A DNA stretch of 58,249 nt, taken from positions 1 to 58,249 of the forward strand of contig JAEUTN010000025.1 in the NCBI GenBank assembly GCA_016787895.1, written 5' to 3'. Below, piece after piece: positions 34,332 to 44,137 of the stretch (position 1 is the stretch's first letter; each line of letters starts with the position of its first letter). The translations under genes and the position numbers were made by a program. The notes below the pieces were generated by a model, which ran no database searches, had not been told where the DNA came from, and saw only the letters and a list, made by a program, of their open reading frames with translations. The stretch comes from Bacteroidia bacterium. Its GTDB lineage: Bacteria > Bacteroidota > Bacteroidia > B-17B0 > Aurantibacillaceae.

Positions 34332-36131
34332 ATGTTGCAGCGCCAATTTTTCTTCTTGTTTTTTCTTCTTCAGATGGTTCTCTCCCTGGATTCAAGAGCG
34401 CAAAGGTTGATCCCTTATAGGAAAGGGAACCTCTGGGGTTACGCTGACAGCAATGGTACCTTGGTCATTGAACCAAAATTCGAATTGGCTGACATGGAAT
34501 ATTCTGGACTTCTTGCGGTAAAAGAGGAAGGAAAATGGGGAGTGATAAACCCAAAAGGGGAATACATCATAAAACCCGAATACCGGCAATTCAATTTTTA
34601 TAATGCAGATACCATGGGAGGTCTTATTATTGCGCAAACAGAAAGTTCTGAGTATGAACTTTTTGACCGCCGGGGTAATCTCCTTAAGGACCATGTCACT
34701 TCTGTGATTTATCCCAGTAAAGGCCCCAACCAACATATTCAATGTGGAGAAGAGTTCGGTGTAATTAATAAATCAGGAAAGTGGCTGCTAAAACCCTCTA
34801 AAAACTGGTCGCAAGTGAGTGAGGGGGGGTATTATCAACTCATAAAAAACGGCAAAGCCAGGTATTATAATCCAGCAGGAAAAATGATTTTCAAAAGGCG
34901 TTTGCTATCGGGAGAAAAATTCGAAAAAGGGTATGCGCGGGTCACCTATTTGAAAAGGAATTGGTGGGATTTGGTACCGGCCTTGTTTCGGAAATCCTAT
35001 TCTGTTGGGGGAGGCTACCCAGGAGAGGAAAATTACACAAAAATGAAATTAATGGCCAAAATCACCGAAACGGTCACCAACCTTATTGATGGAAATGGGA
35101 GGTTGTTTATGCCAGATGGATACCATACGAGATACACCTGGGTTACGAATGGATTGTTGATTGTGAGTGGTGCCAAAGGTTACGGCATACTCGACAGTTT
35201 GGGCAGATTTGTAGTAAAGCCTGAATACGAAAAGATAAACATAGATCGCGGAAATTATTTTCTTTTAAAACAAGGAGGAAAGTTGGGAATGGTTTTGCCA
35301 ATCACACGTAGGGTGATGCCTCCAGAGTTTAGTGAAATAAAATCCTTTACCGGACGCATTTTCATCGTTAGAAAGGAGGATAAGTACAACCTATTGGATA
35401 CAAGTGGGAAGATTGTGTTTGAAAATTGGCTGGACTGGGCAGATAACAATTATACAAAAGATTTTACGGCTGGTGCATGTTCAAAACTTTATTGGATTAA
35501 TGAAGCAGGGCGGGTTGTGCTTGAAAAGGATACAAGTGAATACACATGGGCTTATCCTTTCAATAGTGGGCTGTCAGTTGCCTATAAAAAAGATTGGTGC
35601 TGTTTGATAGACAGTATAGGGAAAAAGATTTCTCCTACCATAAAGGGGCATTTTTATTGGGCAGGGCCGGGTATGTACAGGGTGGTTGCAAAAAACAATG
35701 TTTTTAACGGTACAGGAATCATGAACAAGGAGGGAAGATTTCTAATTGATACCATCTATAAATATGCTGGTATGACCACGAAAAAAACGCATCTGCTTGT
35801 GCACGATGGAAATTTATGGGGACTTTATGATTTGCATGGAAATAAACTGCTTGATATGGAATACACCACAATCATGCATCTGGAGAGTGGAAGCTTTGCA
35901 TTGATCAAGCCAAATCCAGAATACAAGGCCCAGCCTTTGCATGTCAATGGGGATACAGAAATGAAAAACAGGGGAGGAGAAGTGCAAGAGAACCTGTATT
36001 ACCTAGCCGCCCCTTCTGGAAAGATCATTCGTGAGTTAAAGGAATGCCCAAACACCTCGGCAAATTTTTTTTATGTGAAGGAAGAGAATGGTTATATCCG
36101 TATGGATGGAAAAGAATTTTTCGAGAATTAG
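34332..36131 (+). CDS. WG-repeat secreted protein (paralogue of 11617-13350)
   Basis: A 599-residue exported protein from the ATG at 34332 (MLQRQFFFLFFLLQMVLSLD); the upstream frame to 34251 overlaps era and is not needed. The mature part starts QRLIPYRKGNLWGYADSNG, identical over 19 residues to the protein at 11617-13350. It continues with WG repeats: GKWGVINPKGEYIIKPEYRQ, KGYGILDSLGRFVVKPEYEK, GKLGMVLPITRRVMPPEFSE, NLWGLYDLHGNKLLDMEY. Same size and spacing as the paralogue. WG repeats are probable ligand- or protein-binding beta modules. A palindrome (36149-36166) follows the stop. Confidence 0.87.
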   Translation: MLQRQFFFLFFLLQMVLSLDSRAQRLIPYRKGNLWGYADSNGTLVIEPKFELADMEYSGLLAVKEEGKWGVINPKGEYIIKPEYRQFNFYNADTMGGLIIAQTESSEYELFDRRGNLLKDHVTSVIYPSKGPNQHIQCGEEFGVINKSGKWLLKPSKNWSQVSEGGYYQLIKNGKARYYNPAGKMIFKRRLLSGEKFEKGYARVTYLKRNWWDLVPALFRKSYSVGGGYPGEENYTKMKLMAKITETVTNLIDGNGRLFMPDGYHTRYTWVTNGLLIVSGAKGYGILDSLGRFVVKPEYEKINIDRGNYFLLKQGGKLGMVLPITRRVMPPEFSEIKSFTGRIFIVRKEDKYNLLDTSGKIVFENWLDWADNNYTKDFTAGACSKLYWINEAGRVVLEKDTSEYTWAYPFNSGLSVAYKKDWCCLIDSIGKKISPTIKGHFYWAGPGMYRVVAKNNVFNGTGIMNKEGRFLIDTIYKYAGMTTKKTHLLVHDGNLWGLYDLHGNKLLDMEYTTIMHLESGSFALIKPNPEYKAQPLHVNGDTEMKNRGGEVQENLYYLAAPSGKIIRELKECPNTSANFFYVKEENGYIRMDGKEFFEN

Positions 36132-36148
36132 GCATTTAGATATTCTAA

Positions 36149-36166
36149 TAGGTCCTGGAGGACCTA
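36149..36166 (+). terminator. Short palindrome after the WG-repeat gene
   Basis: TAGGTCCT (36149-36156), two bases, AGGACCTA (36159-36166), followed by CTATTTTAG. A weak terminator candidate 17 bp after the stop. Confidence 0.4.
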
Positions 36167-36293
36167 CTATTTTAGACAATAGCACCAATTGAAAAAAGCT
36201 TTGTAGGGACGATTTGTATTATTGGATTAGCTCGCCCTGAAGCAGAACTCGCTTCAAACAAACTTGGGAAGCTCCTTCGCTTCAGGGCTCACT

Positions 36294-36540
36294 GATCCTT
36301 TGGGGAGGGCTTCACCAACAAAACCAGCCTCGCTGCGCGGGAATTGATTTTGATTGCAAAGAAATGGATTAAGTCGCTCCTTCGTCGCTCCTTGATCCTT
36401 TGGGGATGGCTTCACCAACAAAACCAGCCTCGCTGCGCGGGAATTGATTTTGATTGCAAAGAAATGGATTAAGTCGCTCCTTCGTCGCTCCTTGATCCTT
36501 TGGGGAGGGCTTTACCAACAAAACCAGCCTCGCTGCGCGA
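36294..36540. repeat. 100-bp tandem repeat, about 2.5 copies
   Basis: GATCCTTTGGGGA recurs at 36294, 36394 and 36494, a period of exactly 100 bp with very few changes between copies. Each unit includes CACCAACAAAACCAGCCTCG and a GTCGCTCCTTC segment. It lies beside the initiator tRNA gene. Confidence 0.85.
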
Positions 36541-36593
36541 GTCTTGTTTTTTTATTTGCCCCCTCGCTTACAAGCAAGCTTGTCGCTCAGGGC

Positions 36594-36624
36594 AAATAAA
36601 AAACCCTCAGCTTTGCTGAGGGTT
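36594..36624 (-). terminator. Intrinsic terminator of the tRNA-Met gene
   Basis: 10-bp stem AACCCTCAGC (36602-36611) with GCTGAGGGTT (36615-36624), 3-nt loop, followed on the minus strand by a T-rich run. It starts 5 bp after the tRNA 3' end. Confidence 0.85.
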
Positions 36625-36628
36625 TTGT

Positions 36629-36703
<75 letters not shown>

Positions 36704-36964
36704 CTGTTACTCGATTGCTAAAGACAAATGGGTTAAATAAGCCTTTGTAAATCGGAGTGCAAATATACAAGAAGTTCCTATCTAAAGCAAATTAATTATA
36801 AACAAATCTTTGTTTGTTTCGAGGGCGCTCAGAATCAGCCTTTTCAGTGAAAATAAATGGCTTCTTAAGATTCCGTTTTTCAGTCCTTTATTAAGCAATG
36901 GTTCAGCTAATTCTCCTTTAAATCAAAGGAGTTACACAAGTAATTTCATGCGTATATTGCAGCT

Positions 36965-37744
36965 ATGTCTAAAACCGCACTCATTACAGGCGCTTCCGGC
37001 GGAATAGGGCTGGAACTGGCCAAAATACATGCTTCTAAAGGAGGTCATCTTGTTCTGGTTGCACGTTCCATTGAAAAACTTTCCTTGATAAAAGAAGATT
37101 TAGAAAAAACACATGCCATTCAAGTCAAGGTTATTTCTAAAGACCTTTCCAGCAAAGATGCTGCCTTAGAAGTATATCAGGAGATTAAAAAAGAAAAAAT
37201 CCAAATCGATTACCTGATTAACAATGCCGGTTTTGGCGATTTTGGGTTCTTTTACGAAACCCAATGGAACAAGGAAGAAAGAATGATAGGCTTGAACATT
37301 ACAAGCCTGACGCAGTTTTGTAAGTTATTTATCAATGACATGATCTCTCAGGGAGGCGGTAAAATTATGAATCTGGCTTCAATGGCAGCGTTTGAGCCCG
37401 GGCCCCTTATGGCTGTGTATTATGCCAGCAAAGCCTATGTTTTGCATTTTTCAGAAGCCATAAATAATGAACTGAAAGACAAAAACATCACCGTAACCGC
37501 TTTATGTCCCGGCCCCACCGAGAGTGGGTTTCAGGAAGCCTCTTCTCAAAAGGAAAGTAAAATAGTTAAAGGAAAAAAACTTCCCACAGCCAAAGTAGTG
37601 GCTGCTTACGGTTATGACGCCATGCTGAAAGGTAAAGCTGTGGCAGTTCCGGGATTTATGAATGCCCTATTGGTAAGGCTTGTAAGGTTTATTCCCAGAA
37701 GTGTTCTAGTTAAGGCCATCCGAAAACTTCAGGAAAAAGTTTAA
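36965..37744 (+). CDS. Short-chain dehydrogenase/reductase (SDR)
   Basis: A 259-residue NAD(P)-dependent oxidoreductase of the classical SDR type. Cofactor motif TGASGGIG (about 8-15), NNAG (about 88-91), catalytic Ser in LASMAAF, and the YxxxK motif in VYYASKAYVLHFSEA. The Arg in VLVARS after the second strand favours NADP. The ending resembles the DltE/YqjQ-like subgroup (ALCPGPTESGFQ...). Substrate unknown. It starts the plus-strand stretch after the tRNA and is convergent with the SRPBCC gene. Confidence 0.9.
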   Translation: MSKTALITGASGGIGLELAKIHASKGGHLVLVARSIEKLSLIKEDLEKTHAIQVKVISKDLSSKDAALEVYQEIKKEKIQIDYLINNAGFGDFGFFYETQWNKEERMIGLNITSLTQFCKLFINDMISQGGGKIMNLASMAAFEPGPLMAVYYASKAYVLHFSEAINNELKDKNITVTALCPGPTESGFQEASSQKESKIVKGKKLPTAKVVAAYGYDAMLKGKAVAVPGFMNALLVRLVRFIPRSVLVKAIRKLQEKV

Positions 37745-37777
37745 CCGAATATAAAACCTGGGCATGGGGGTTCGGGC

Positions 37778-38269
37778 TTATTGTACCTCATGACCTTCAC
37801 TTCTTCTTTTAAGTGCTTCATTAAGAAGTTTAAATCCGGAAAGTGTATTCTGTTCCAACATCTTTTTCAATATGGGCACCACTATTCCTCTGAACCTTTC
37901 GTAATGTTGAAAGGTGCAGGATCCATCAGGGTTTTCCTGTAGGTGAAACACATGCTCCCCGTCAAAAATTCCCGGAAATAGCAAATTGCCAATCCATCGC
38001 AACTCTGTGTTCTCTTCAAAACACAAGACCTTTGGTTTAAATAGCATGGGTTTTCCACCCGGGGGCTGTAACATGACTTCGATGCGTGCTCCAACTTTTG
38101 GTATACCCTTTAAAGACCGCACAAACGGATTCCAATCCGGATAAGATTTAAATGCAGTGAGTATCTGCCACACCCTGACCACCGGAGCATGAATGGTGAT
38201 TTCAGAATAAAGCAATCTGCCTTTTTTAATCGCTATTCCGGGCGCTTGATGGTTTTCTTTGTTTTTCAT
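37778..38269 (-). CDS. SRPBCC (START-like) ligand-binding protein
   Basis: A 163-residue soluble protein from the ATG at 38269 (eight extra residues if started at 38293). The helix-grip pattern is YSEITIHAPVVRVWQILTAF followed by KSYPDWNPFVRSLKG, then IEVMLQPPGGKPMLFKPKVL, ELRWIGNLLFPGIFDGEHVF and a long C-terminal helix (LKKMLEQNTLSGFKLLNEAL). The family (polyketide cyclase/dehydrase-like SRPBCC) binds hydrophobic ligands. The W-N-P-F after the first helix is a common mark of this subgroup. It is downstream of the Crp-type regulator on the same strand (78 bp gap from that stop) and may be co-transcribed. Confidence 0.85.
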   Translation of the reverse strand: MKNKENHQAPGIAIKKGRLLYSEITIHAPVVRVWQILTAFKSYPDWNPFVRSLKGIPKVGARIEVMLQPPGGKPMLFKPKVLCFEENTELRWIGNLLFPGIFDGEHVFHLQENPDGSCTFQHYERFRGIVVPILKKMLEQNTLSGFKLLNEALKRRSEGHEVQ

Positions 38270-38347
38270 GTTGTGTATTTGTTTACAACACAAAGGTGAG
38301 ACCGCTCAGCCTTGAAAAACGATAACAAAAGATAAGAAATTCAGAGG

Positions 38348-38926
38348 CTACTTTTTACTCACCCGGTTTCGGATACGGCTCATGCTCACTGGGGTGATGC
38401 CCAGATAATTTGCAATGTAGTGCTGGGGAATACGTTCAATGATTTTTGTTTTATTGCTTTTTATAAGTTCCAGGTAGCGTTCTTCAGGACTAAGCGTCAA
38501 CAAACCCACCATACGTTCTTCCAAACCAATGGCAAGATACTCGGCAATCAGGCGTCCGAACTTTTGCCAGTTGAGGTTTTGTTCAAATAAAGCGGCCATT
38601 TTAGAATAGGGAAATACAAGCAATTCGCAATCGCTTAACGCCTCTATCGTTAATTGGGAAGGCTGTCCGCTGATACAACTGATGTAAGAGGACACAAAAT
38701 GATTTTCAAAGTAAAAATAAGTGGTTTTTTCCTCTCCGTGCCTGGTGTAGTAGTGCCTTAACATCCCTTTCAGCACAAAACCCACCTCATTGGCCTTCAC
38801 ACCTTCCTTACAGAAATTCTGGTGTTTTTTAAGATGAACTGTTTTCAGATGGGGTTCCAGCATCTGCCATTCGGCCTCGCTGATTTTTACAAAGCGTTTA
38901 ATTTGTTGCTTTAAGGCCTCAAACAT
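38348..38926 (-). CDS. Crp/Fnr-family transcriptional regulator
   Basis: A 192-residue regulator from the ATG at 38926. The N-terminal cyclic-nucleotide-binding-type barrel includes KHQNFCKEGVKANEVGFVLK and YYTRHGEEKTTYFYFENHFV. A dimerisation helix is followed by a winged helix (RIPQHYIANYLGITPVSMSR). The barrel lacks a recognisable cAMP phosphate-binding cassette, so the ligand is unknown. Proteins of this layout are common in Bacteroidota. The upstream frame to 38965 runs through the clpB terminator and gives an unlikely N-terminus, so 38926 is preferred. The SRPBCC gene lies downstream. Confidence 0.85.
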   Translation of the reverse strand: MFEALKQQIKRFVKISEAEWQMLEPHLKTVHLKKHQNFCKEGVKANEVGFVLKGMLRHYYTRHGEEKTTYFYFENHFVSSYISCISGQPSQLTIEALSDCELLVFPYSKMAALFEQNLNWQKFGRLIAEYLAIGLEERMVGLLTLSPEERYLELIKSNKTKIIERIPQHYIANYLGITPVSMSRIRNRVSKK

Positions 38927-38954
38927 GGCTTGAAAGTAAGCACAATTGGGGCAA

Positions 38955-38987
38955 TAAAAAAGCACCCCACCAAAAGGAAGGATGCTT
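38955..38987 (-). terminator. Intrinsic terminator of clpB
   Basis: Minus-strand stem AAGCATCC (38980-38987) with GGGTGCTT (38960-38967), one G-U pair, 12-nt loop, then a six-base T-run and ATT. It starts 18 bp after the clpB stop and lies in the leader of the Crp-type gene. Confidence 0.75.
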
Positions 38988-39004
38988 CTTGATTGTTAAG
39001 GTGA

Positions 39005-41617
39005 TTATTTCACCAGATTCTTTTTGTTCATAAACACAAATTTATTGTCGAACATGTCCAGTACAATATCTTGTTCCTTGGTAATCGTGCCTGCCAACAG
39101 TTGTTTGGAAAGTTCGTTCAGAATTTGTTTCTGAATTACCCGTTTCACCGGTCTGGCACCAAATTGCGGATCGTAGCCGAGCTGTGATAACCAATCGGCT
39201 GCTTCGGGAGTGATGGATATTTTAAATCCTTGTTCTTCCAATTGATGTTGTATGCCTTTGAATTGTAACATCACAATCTCTTTCACCTGATCGCGATTCA
39301 GAGGTTCAAACATGATGACTTCATCGATACGGTTTAAAAATTCGGGACGTATGGATTTTTTCAGCATATCGTAGACTTCTGTTTTGGTTTTTGCAACAAT
39401 TTCATCTTTGTTGAATTCGTCCATGTTCTCAAAATTCTCCTGAATGATGTGTGAACCAATGTTGCTGGTCATGATAATGATGCTGTTTTTGAAATTCACG
39501 GTTCGTCCCTTATTGTCGGTCAAACGTCCGTCGTCAAGCACCTGAAGCAGGATGTTAAATACATCGGGGTGGGCTTTTTCAATTTCATCGAGTAATACCA
39601 CACTGTATGGTTTGCGTCTCACTGCCTCTGTCAACTGTCCACCTTCTTCATAACCCACATAACCGGGAGGTGATCCTATCAAACGGCTTACAGCGTGCCT
39701 TTCCTGGTATTCGCTCATGTCAATGCGAGTCATGGCATTTTCATTGTTGAACAGGAAGTCGGCCAATGCTTTGGCTAATTCTGTTTTACCCACGCCTGTG
39801 GTTCCAAGAAAGATGAAGGATCCAATAGGGCGTTTGGCATCCTGCAAACCTGCACGGCTTCTGCGAACCGCGTCAGCTATACCACTGATGGCCTCATCCT
39901 GACCAACTACACGTTTGTGCAATTCTTCTTCGAGGTGCAAGAGCTTTTCTTTTTCGCTCTGAAGCATGCTTTTAATCGGAATTCCTGTCCATGCGCTTAT
40001 CACGGCTGCTATGTCCTCGCTGTCCACCTCTTCTTTTAAAAGCTGCGAACCGCTGGCTTTGGCCTCGCCCAGTTTGTTCTCCAGCTCAAGCAATTTGGCT
40101 TCGGCATCTTTTATTTTTCCGTAACGGATTTCGGCTACTTTACCGTAATCCCCTTGTTTTTCAAAATTGTTCGCGCTTAATTTTAATTCCTCTATCTGGG
40201 TTTTAATTTTCTGTACGTTTTCTATGGCCTCTTTCTCTGACTGCCATCTTGCTCTCAGGGCATTTCGTTTGTCCTGGAGTTCAGAAATTTCTTTATTGAG
40301 TTCCGCTACTTTTTTCTCTTCTTTTTCGCGTTTGATGGCTTCGCGCTCAATTTCCAGCTGCATGATCTTGCGTTCCACTTCATCCAGTTCTATTGGCATG
40401 GAATTGATTTGCATGCGTAACTTGGAAGCGGCTTCGTCCATGAGGTCAATGGCCTTATCCGGTAAAAAGCGGTCGTTGATGTAACGCTGACTTAATTCTA
40501 CCGCCGAAATAATGGCCTCGTCCTTAATGCGAACATGATGATGGGTTTCATATTTTTCCTTAATGCCCCTTAAGATGGAAATAGCGTCTTCGGCAGAAGG
40601 TTCATCCACCATCACTTTTTGAAAACGGCGTTCAAGGGCCTTATCCTTCTCAAAATATTTTTGGTATTCATTTAAGGTAGTAGCACCAATTGAGCGCAGT
40701 TCACCGCGGGCCAGAGCGGGTTTTAAAATATTGGCAGCGTCCATGGCTCCTTCGCCTCCTCCGCCGGCACCAACCAGGGTGTGGATTTCATCAATAAACA
40801 AAATGATTTCTCCATTACTGCCCACCACCTCTTTAATAACGGATTTTAAACGTTCTTCAAATTCGCCTTTGTATTTTGCTCCGGCAATTAATGCACCCAT
40901 GTCCAGAGAAAAGACCTGTTTACTTTTTAAATTTTCAGGAACGTCTCCGCTGATGATGCGATGCGCCAAACCCTCGGCAATTGCGGTTTTACCAACACCC
41001 GGTTCACCAACCAAAATCGGATTGTTTTTGGTACGGCGGGATAAAATCTGAAGTACACGTCGAATTTCTTCATCCCGGCCAATCACCGGATCCAGTTTTC
41101 CACTCTGAGCTTGTTTGTTGAGATTAATCGCGTACTTGTTTAACGAGTTGTACGTTTCTTCCTGCGACTGGCTGGTAACACGTTCTCCTTTTCTGAGTTC
41201 AGCAATGGCCGATTTCAATTCTTTTTCTTTCAGGCCTGAATCTTTCATCAGGGAAGCTACGGCGTCGCCTGAATGCAAGAGACCCAAAAGCAGGTGTTCA
41301 ATGGAGATGTAATCGTCCTTGTATTCCTTAAGATAAGCGCTGGCTTTACCCATGGCTGTGTTGGAAGCGCCTGATAAATAAGGTTGACCGCCGCTGACTT
41401 TCGGGAGGGATTGTATCATGCTGTCCACCGTTTTTGTGAACGAAGCCGGATTGATATTGAGTTTTTTAAGCAGAAAAGGTGTTACGTTTTCATCTACCTC
41501 TAAAATTCCTTTCAGGATGTGCGCCGGCTCAATGGCTTGTTGTCCGTTGGCTGTAGCAATTTGCAGGGCCTGCTGAATGGCTTCCTGCGATTTAATGGTA
41601 TAATTGTTCAGGTTCAT
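39005..41617 (-). CDS. clpB: ClpB disaggregase
   Basis: An 870-residue AAA+ chaperone that resolubilises aggregated proteins together with DnaK. It has an N-terminal repeat domain (about 1-145); NBD1 with Walker A GEPGVGKT and a pore loop [16 protein letters not shown]; the long coiled-coil middle domain (about 400-525, [18 protein letters not shown]...); NBD2 with Walker A GTTGVGKT, Walker [14 protein letters not shown] and sensor GSHIIQENF; and a C-terminal domain ending [21 protein letters not shown]. Length is typical (about 860-870). An AAAGGA stretch 12-17 bp upstream of the ATG resembles a ribosome-binding site, unusual in this phylum. A terminator lies 18 bp downstream. Confidence 0.98.
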   Translation of the reverse strand: MNLNNYTIKSQEAIQQALQIATANGQQAIEPAHILKGILEVDENVTPFLLKKLNINPASFTKTVDSMIQSLPKVSGGQPYLSGASNTAMGKASAYLKEYKDDYISIEHLLLGLLHSGDAVASLMKDSGLKEKELKSAIAELRKGERVTSQSQEETYNSLNKYAINLNKQAQSGKLDPVIGRDEEIRRVLQILSRRTKNNPILVGEPGVGKTAIAEGLAHRIISGDVPENLKSKQVFSLDMGALIAGAKYKGEFEERLKSVIKEVVGSNGEIILFIDEIHTLVGAGGGGEGAMDAANILKPALARGELRSIGATTLNEYQKYFEKDKALERRFQKVMVDEPSAEDAISILRGIKEKYETHHHVRIKDEAIISAVELSQRYINDRFLPDKAIDLMDEAASKLRMQINSMPIELDEVERKIMQLEIEREAIKREKEEKKVAELNKEISELQDKRNALRARWQSEKEAIENVQKIKTQIEELKLSANNFEKQGDYGKVAEIRYGKIKDAEAKLLELENKLGEAKASGSQLLKEEVDSEDIAAVISAWTGIPIKSMLQSEKEKLLHLEEELHKRVVGQDEAISGIADAVRRSRAGLQDAKRPIGSFIFLGTTGVGKTELAKALADFLFNNENAMTRIDMSEYQERHAVSRLIGSPPGYVGYEEGGQLTEAVRRKPYSVVLLDEIEKAHPDVFNILLQVLDDGRLTDNKGRTVNFKNSIIIMTSNIGSHIIQENFENMDEFNKDEIVAKTKTEVYDMLKKSIRPEFLNRIDEVIMFEPLNRDQVKEIVMLQFKGIQHQLEEQGFKISITPEAADWLSQLGYDPQFGARPVKRVIQKQILNELSKQLLAGTITKEQDIVLDMFDNKFVFMNKKNLVK

Positions 41618-41777
41618 ACTGTGTTATTTCCTTTAGGAATGACACATCTCGTTCCAAAAGAAAAGAGACTGAAAATTCGGCCGAAAACCCGCATTTTGGC
41701 TGTCTAATTGGCTGAAAGCAAGCGAATTTATGACGATTTAGCAGGATAGGGTAAGGCTGTTCCTAACCGTAAAATTT

Positions 41778-42194
41778 TCATCGTTGGTTGGTCATCACCA
41801 CGTATTTTTCCTTCACGCTCAGGCTATCGTTACAATACTGGAGTTTGTCATGAATCACCTCCGGATAATCTTCACAAATATAAAAACCAAAATTTTCAAA
41901 AAAGGAAGGAATGGTACACACCAGGTAAAGGGGTTGAGTGGCTTTTTGCACGAGAGCAGACACCAGCAGTTTAGCATAGCCTTTGTGTCGTTGGTTTTCC
42001 AACACGCCCAAGGTGCACATTTCAGAAACCTCCTGGTGTTCACGAATACGGCCAAAAGCTGCCAGATTGGAATTTATACTCAGGGTTAAAAATTCTTCCC
42101 TTTTCGGGTAGCGCCCATCCAAACAAAATTGGTTGATGTGGTGTTGAACCTCATCGTACTGTTTGGAACTGCAAACTTCAATGAGCGGGGGCAT
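41778..42194 (-). CDS. GNAT-family acetyltransferase
   Basis: A 138-residue acetyltransferase of the GNAT fold. The acetyl-CoA binding segment is CTLGVLENQRHKGYAKLLVS, with the R/Q-x-x-G-x-A/G motif as RHKGYA. A later strand and helix pattern PLYLVCTIPSFFENFGFYIC gives the end of the fold. The acceptor (protein N-terminus, small molecule or antibiotic) cannot be told. It starts 17 bp after the recR stop on the same strand, so the two are likely co-transcribed, but a functional link is not evident. Confidence 0.85.
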   Translation of the reverse strand: MPPLIEVCSSKQYDEVQHHINQFCLDGRYPKREEFLTLSINSNLAAFGRIREHQEVSEMCTLGVLENQRHKGYAKLLVSALVQKATQPLYLVCTIPSFFENFGFYICEDYPEVIHDKLQYCNDSLSVKEKYVVMTNQR

Positions 42195-42211
42195 AAAATA
42201 ATTGTCTCTTT

Positions 42212-42829
42212 TTATTTTCTAAGTAAAGTATCAAATGGAATTCGATTAAGTATCGAACGTCCCAGTGTCACTTCATCGGCATATTCCAGTTCATCGCCAA
42301 CGGCAAGCCCTCTGGCGATAGCGCTAAGTTTAACATGGAAGGGCGCAATTTTCCGGAAGATATAGAAAGAGGTGGTTTCCCCTTCCATGGTGGCGTTAAG
42401 GGCAAGAATGATCTCCTGAATTTTACCGGATTGAAGTTTATTCACCAGGCTTTCGATGTTTAATGCCGAAGGACTAATGCCTTCAATGGGGGATATGAGT
42501 CCGCCCAAAACGTGGTACTGACCGCGATAGAGTCCGGTATTTTCAATGGCCATGACATCCCGGTAATCCTGCACCACACAGATGGTGCTGCCGTCTCTTG
42601 AGGGATTGCTGCAGATGCCACAGATTTCGGTTTCGGCAATGTTATGGCAGTTAGAGCAAAAACGAAGGTCTGTTTTTAAACGTCTGATGATGTCGCTGAG
42701 TTGTTCGCTATCGGCTTTGTCCTGTTTAATGACGTGCAGTACAAAACGCAAGGCGGTTTTTTTACCAACTCCGGGCAGTTGGGCAAAGGCTTCAACGGCC
42801 TGTTCGATAATTTTAGAGCTGAATTCCAA
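42212..42829 (-). CDS. recR: Recombination mediator RecR
   Basis: A 205-residue protein of the RecFOR pathway; it loads RecA on gapped DNA with RecO. The N-terminal helix-hairpin-helix is FAQLPGVGKKTALRFVLHV. The four-Cys zinc finger is FCSNCHNIAETEICGICSNP. A TOPRIM domain follows (TICVVQDYRDVMAIENTGLY ... EIILALNATMEGETT). Length fits the family (about 200). Gene order: beta-barrel gene, recR, GNAT on the same strand. Confidence 0.96.
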   Translation of the reverse strand: MEFSSKIIEQAVEAFAQLPGVGKKTALRFVLHVIKQDKADSEQLSDIIRRLKTDLRFCSNCHNIAETEICGICSNPSRDGSTICVVQDYRDVMAIENTGLYRGQYHVLGGLISPIEGISPSALNIESLVNKLQSGKIQEIILALNATMEGETTSFYIFRKIAPFHVKLSAIARGLAVGDELEYADEVTLGRSILNRIPFDTLLRK

Positions 42830-42881
42830 ATTGTCTAAAGGTAATCAATACCCAAATATAAATGAAGGTCGTGGACACAGT

Positions 42882-43940
42882 TTATTCCATAATAAAGGTA
42901 AAACCATAGCTGTTAAAATGACTTCGGTTTCTGAATTGCCCGTAGGGATTTAAACCGGTATAGGCGTGCAGGTACATACCAATGGTTGGGCCTTTGGCTT
43001 TCACGAGTTTGTATCCGAAATAAAGCGCAAAATGGTTTACTCGTCCCTGGCCTGCATCCTGCGATTGAACATTTCCATTCACAGTGGTGAACAGGGGGTA
43101 ATTGTATTTCACCCGGTTTCTCCATTCCGCAGAGATCACATTCCTCCATTTTTTCCAGGTTAATATCCCCCGGCTTCTGATAAAATTGTATGCGGCAAAC
43201 ACCTCTGTTCTCGAACCTGAAGGTTTGGCCAGGCTGGGATCTCCGTCATTTTCACCTATTGAATAATAATCGCCTTTGCTAATGCGGTAAAGCCACCCAA
43301 AACGCAGGGAGTGGTTTTGTTCGAACCTGCCATTGGGATCATTAAAGGTAAAATCGATTTCACTGAATTCGTAAGAAACATTTACTCTAGTGATGGGATA
43401 ATTTTTCTCAATCCGGTAAATGGTGAGGTCATCGCCTATGTGGGTGCTTTCGTGGTTAATTGGAGATAATTTAACGGAATAATTTTTTAACCAGGAATCT
43501 TTGTAAAACCGTATGTACTTTAGCCAGATGGCACCGAGACGGTAATCGGTATTTAAAATCGGTGAACTGCTTAGCTCCAGAGGATCCCAAAACAAGTGAA
43601 AACTTAATACAGCACTGCAGGCAAAGGCCTGAACCAATTGATCTCCTTTATACATGTATTTTCTGTAAAAGGGCACTTCAAAACCGGCGGCAATGTATTG
43701 AAACCATTTAGCCTCTTTGCCGGTATTGCCAAGGTCGTATTCCTCCGCATTGGTAGCGTAAATGGCGGCTGCCTGTGGTTTGTAGTTCTCCAGCTCTGAA
43801 ACAAAGGGTTCGCAGAAGGGAGCCGGTTTTACAATGCCTGAGCTGATGCGCTCAAATTTAGAAGTATCCGATTGGGCAAGGAAAAAGCCTGAAACAAAAC
43901 ACGCAAAAAAACACAGGAACTTTTTTAATTGCATAAACAC
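42882..43940 (-). CDS. Outer-membrane beta-barrel protein (DUF1207-like)
   Basis: A 352-residue exported protein with signal peptide (MQLKKFLCFFACFVSGFFLAQ from the second Met). It has alternating aromatic strands and turns typical of an outer-membrane barrel (RLGAIWLKYIRFYKDSWLKN, HSLRFGWLYRISKG, VNHFALYFGYKLVK) and ends in a hydrophobic strand with a Phe near the end (GFTFIME). The motif INHESTHIGDD in the first third is close to the H-E-S-x-H-x-G-D seen in DUF1207 barrels. I cannot recover a catalytic function, although the His-containing motif is suggestive of a metal or phospholipase-like site. 52 bp upstream of recR on the same strand. Confidence 0.75.
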   Translation of the reverse strand: MFMQLKKFLCFFACFVSGFFLAQSDTSKFERISSGIVKPAPFCEPFVSELENYKPQAAAIYATNAEEYDLGNTGKEAKWFQYIAAGFEVPFYRKYMYKGDQLVQAFACSAVLSFHLFWDPLELSSSPILNTDYRLGAIWLKYIRFYKDSWLKNYSVKLSPINHESTHIGDDLTIYRIEKNYPITRVNVSYEFSEIDFTFNDPNGRFEQNHSLRFGWLYRISKGDYYSIGENDGDPSLAKPSGSRTEVFAAYNFIRSRGILTWKKWRNVISAEWRNRVKYNYPLFTTVNGNVQSQDAGQGRVNHFALYFGYKLVKAKGPTIGMYLHAYTGLNPYGQFRNRSHFNSYGFTFIME

Positions 43941-43979
43941 AAAAGCAGTTTTGAACTCAGCAATGGGCTTAAAGTGAAT

Positions 43980-44008
43980 TTGGCCTTAAATGTAAACAAT
44001 TAAATTTG
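43980..44008 (+). promoter_or_regulatory. Bacteroidota-type promoter of the symporter
   Basis: TTG (43980-43982), an 18-base spacer, then TAAATTTG (44001-44008), an exact TAnnTTTG. It is about 130 bp before the GTG at 44138, leaving a leader of around 120 nt. Confidence 0.6.
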
Positions 44009-44137
44009 CGCAGTGTTGGTGCTTATTGTTCAAGCCTGAATACAGGTGTTTTGGCAAGATCTTATTCAACAAGTCCTGTTTAGAACTATTCAAGAGAAGG
44101 GCTATTCGAAAGACTTAAATTTAAAATTTTGTAAGCT

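Larger units (their letters stand above)
36132..36628. other. 497-bp repeat-rich intergenic region
   Basis: No gene. Contains the palindrome 36149-36166, a perfect 10-bp inverted repeat GCCCTGAAGC/GCTTCAGGGC (36234-36243 and 36279-36288), the 100-bp tandem repeat (36294-36540), a 14-bp inverted repeat TTTTTTATTTGCCC / GGGCAAATAAAAAA (36548-36561 and 36590-36603) and the tRNA terminator. Confidence 0.6.
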
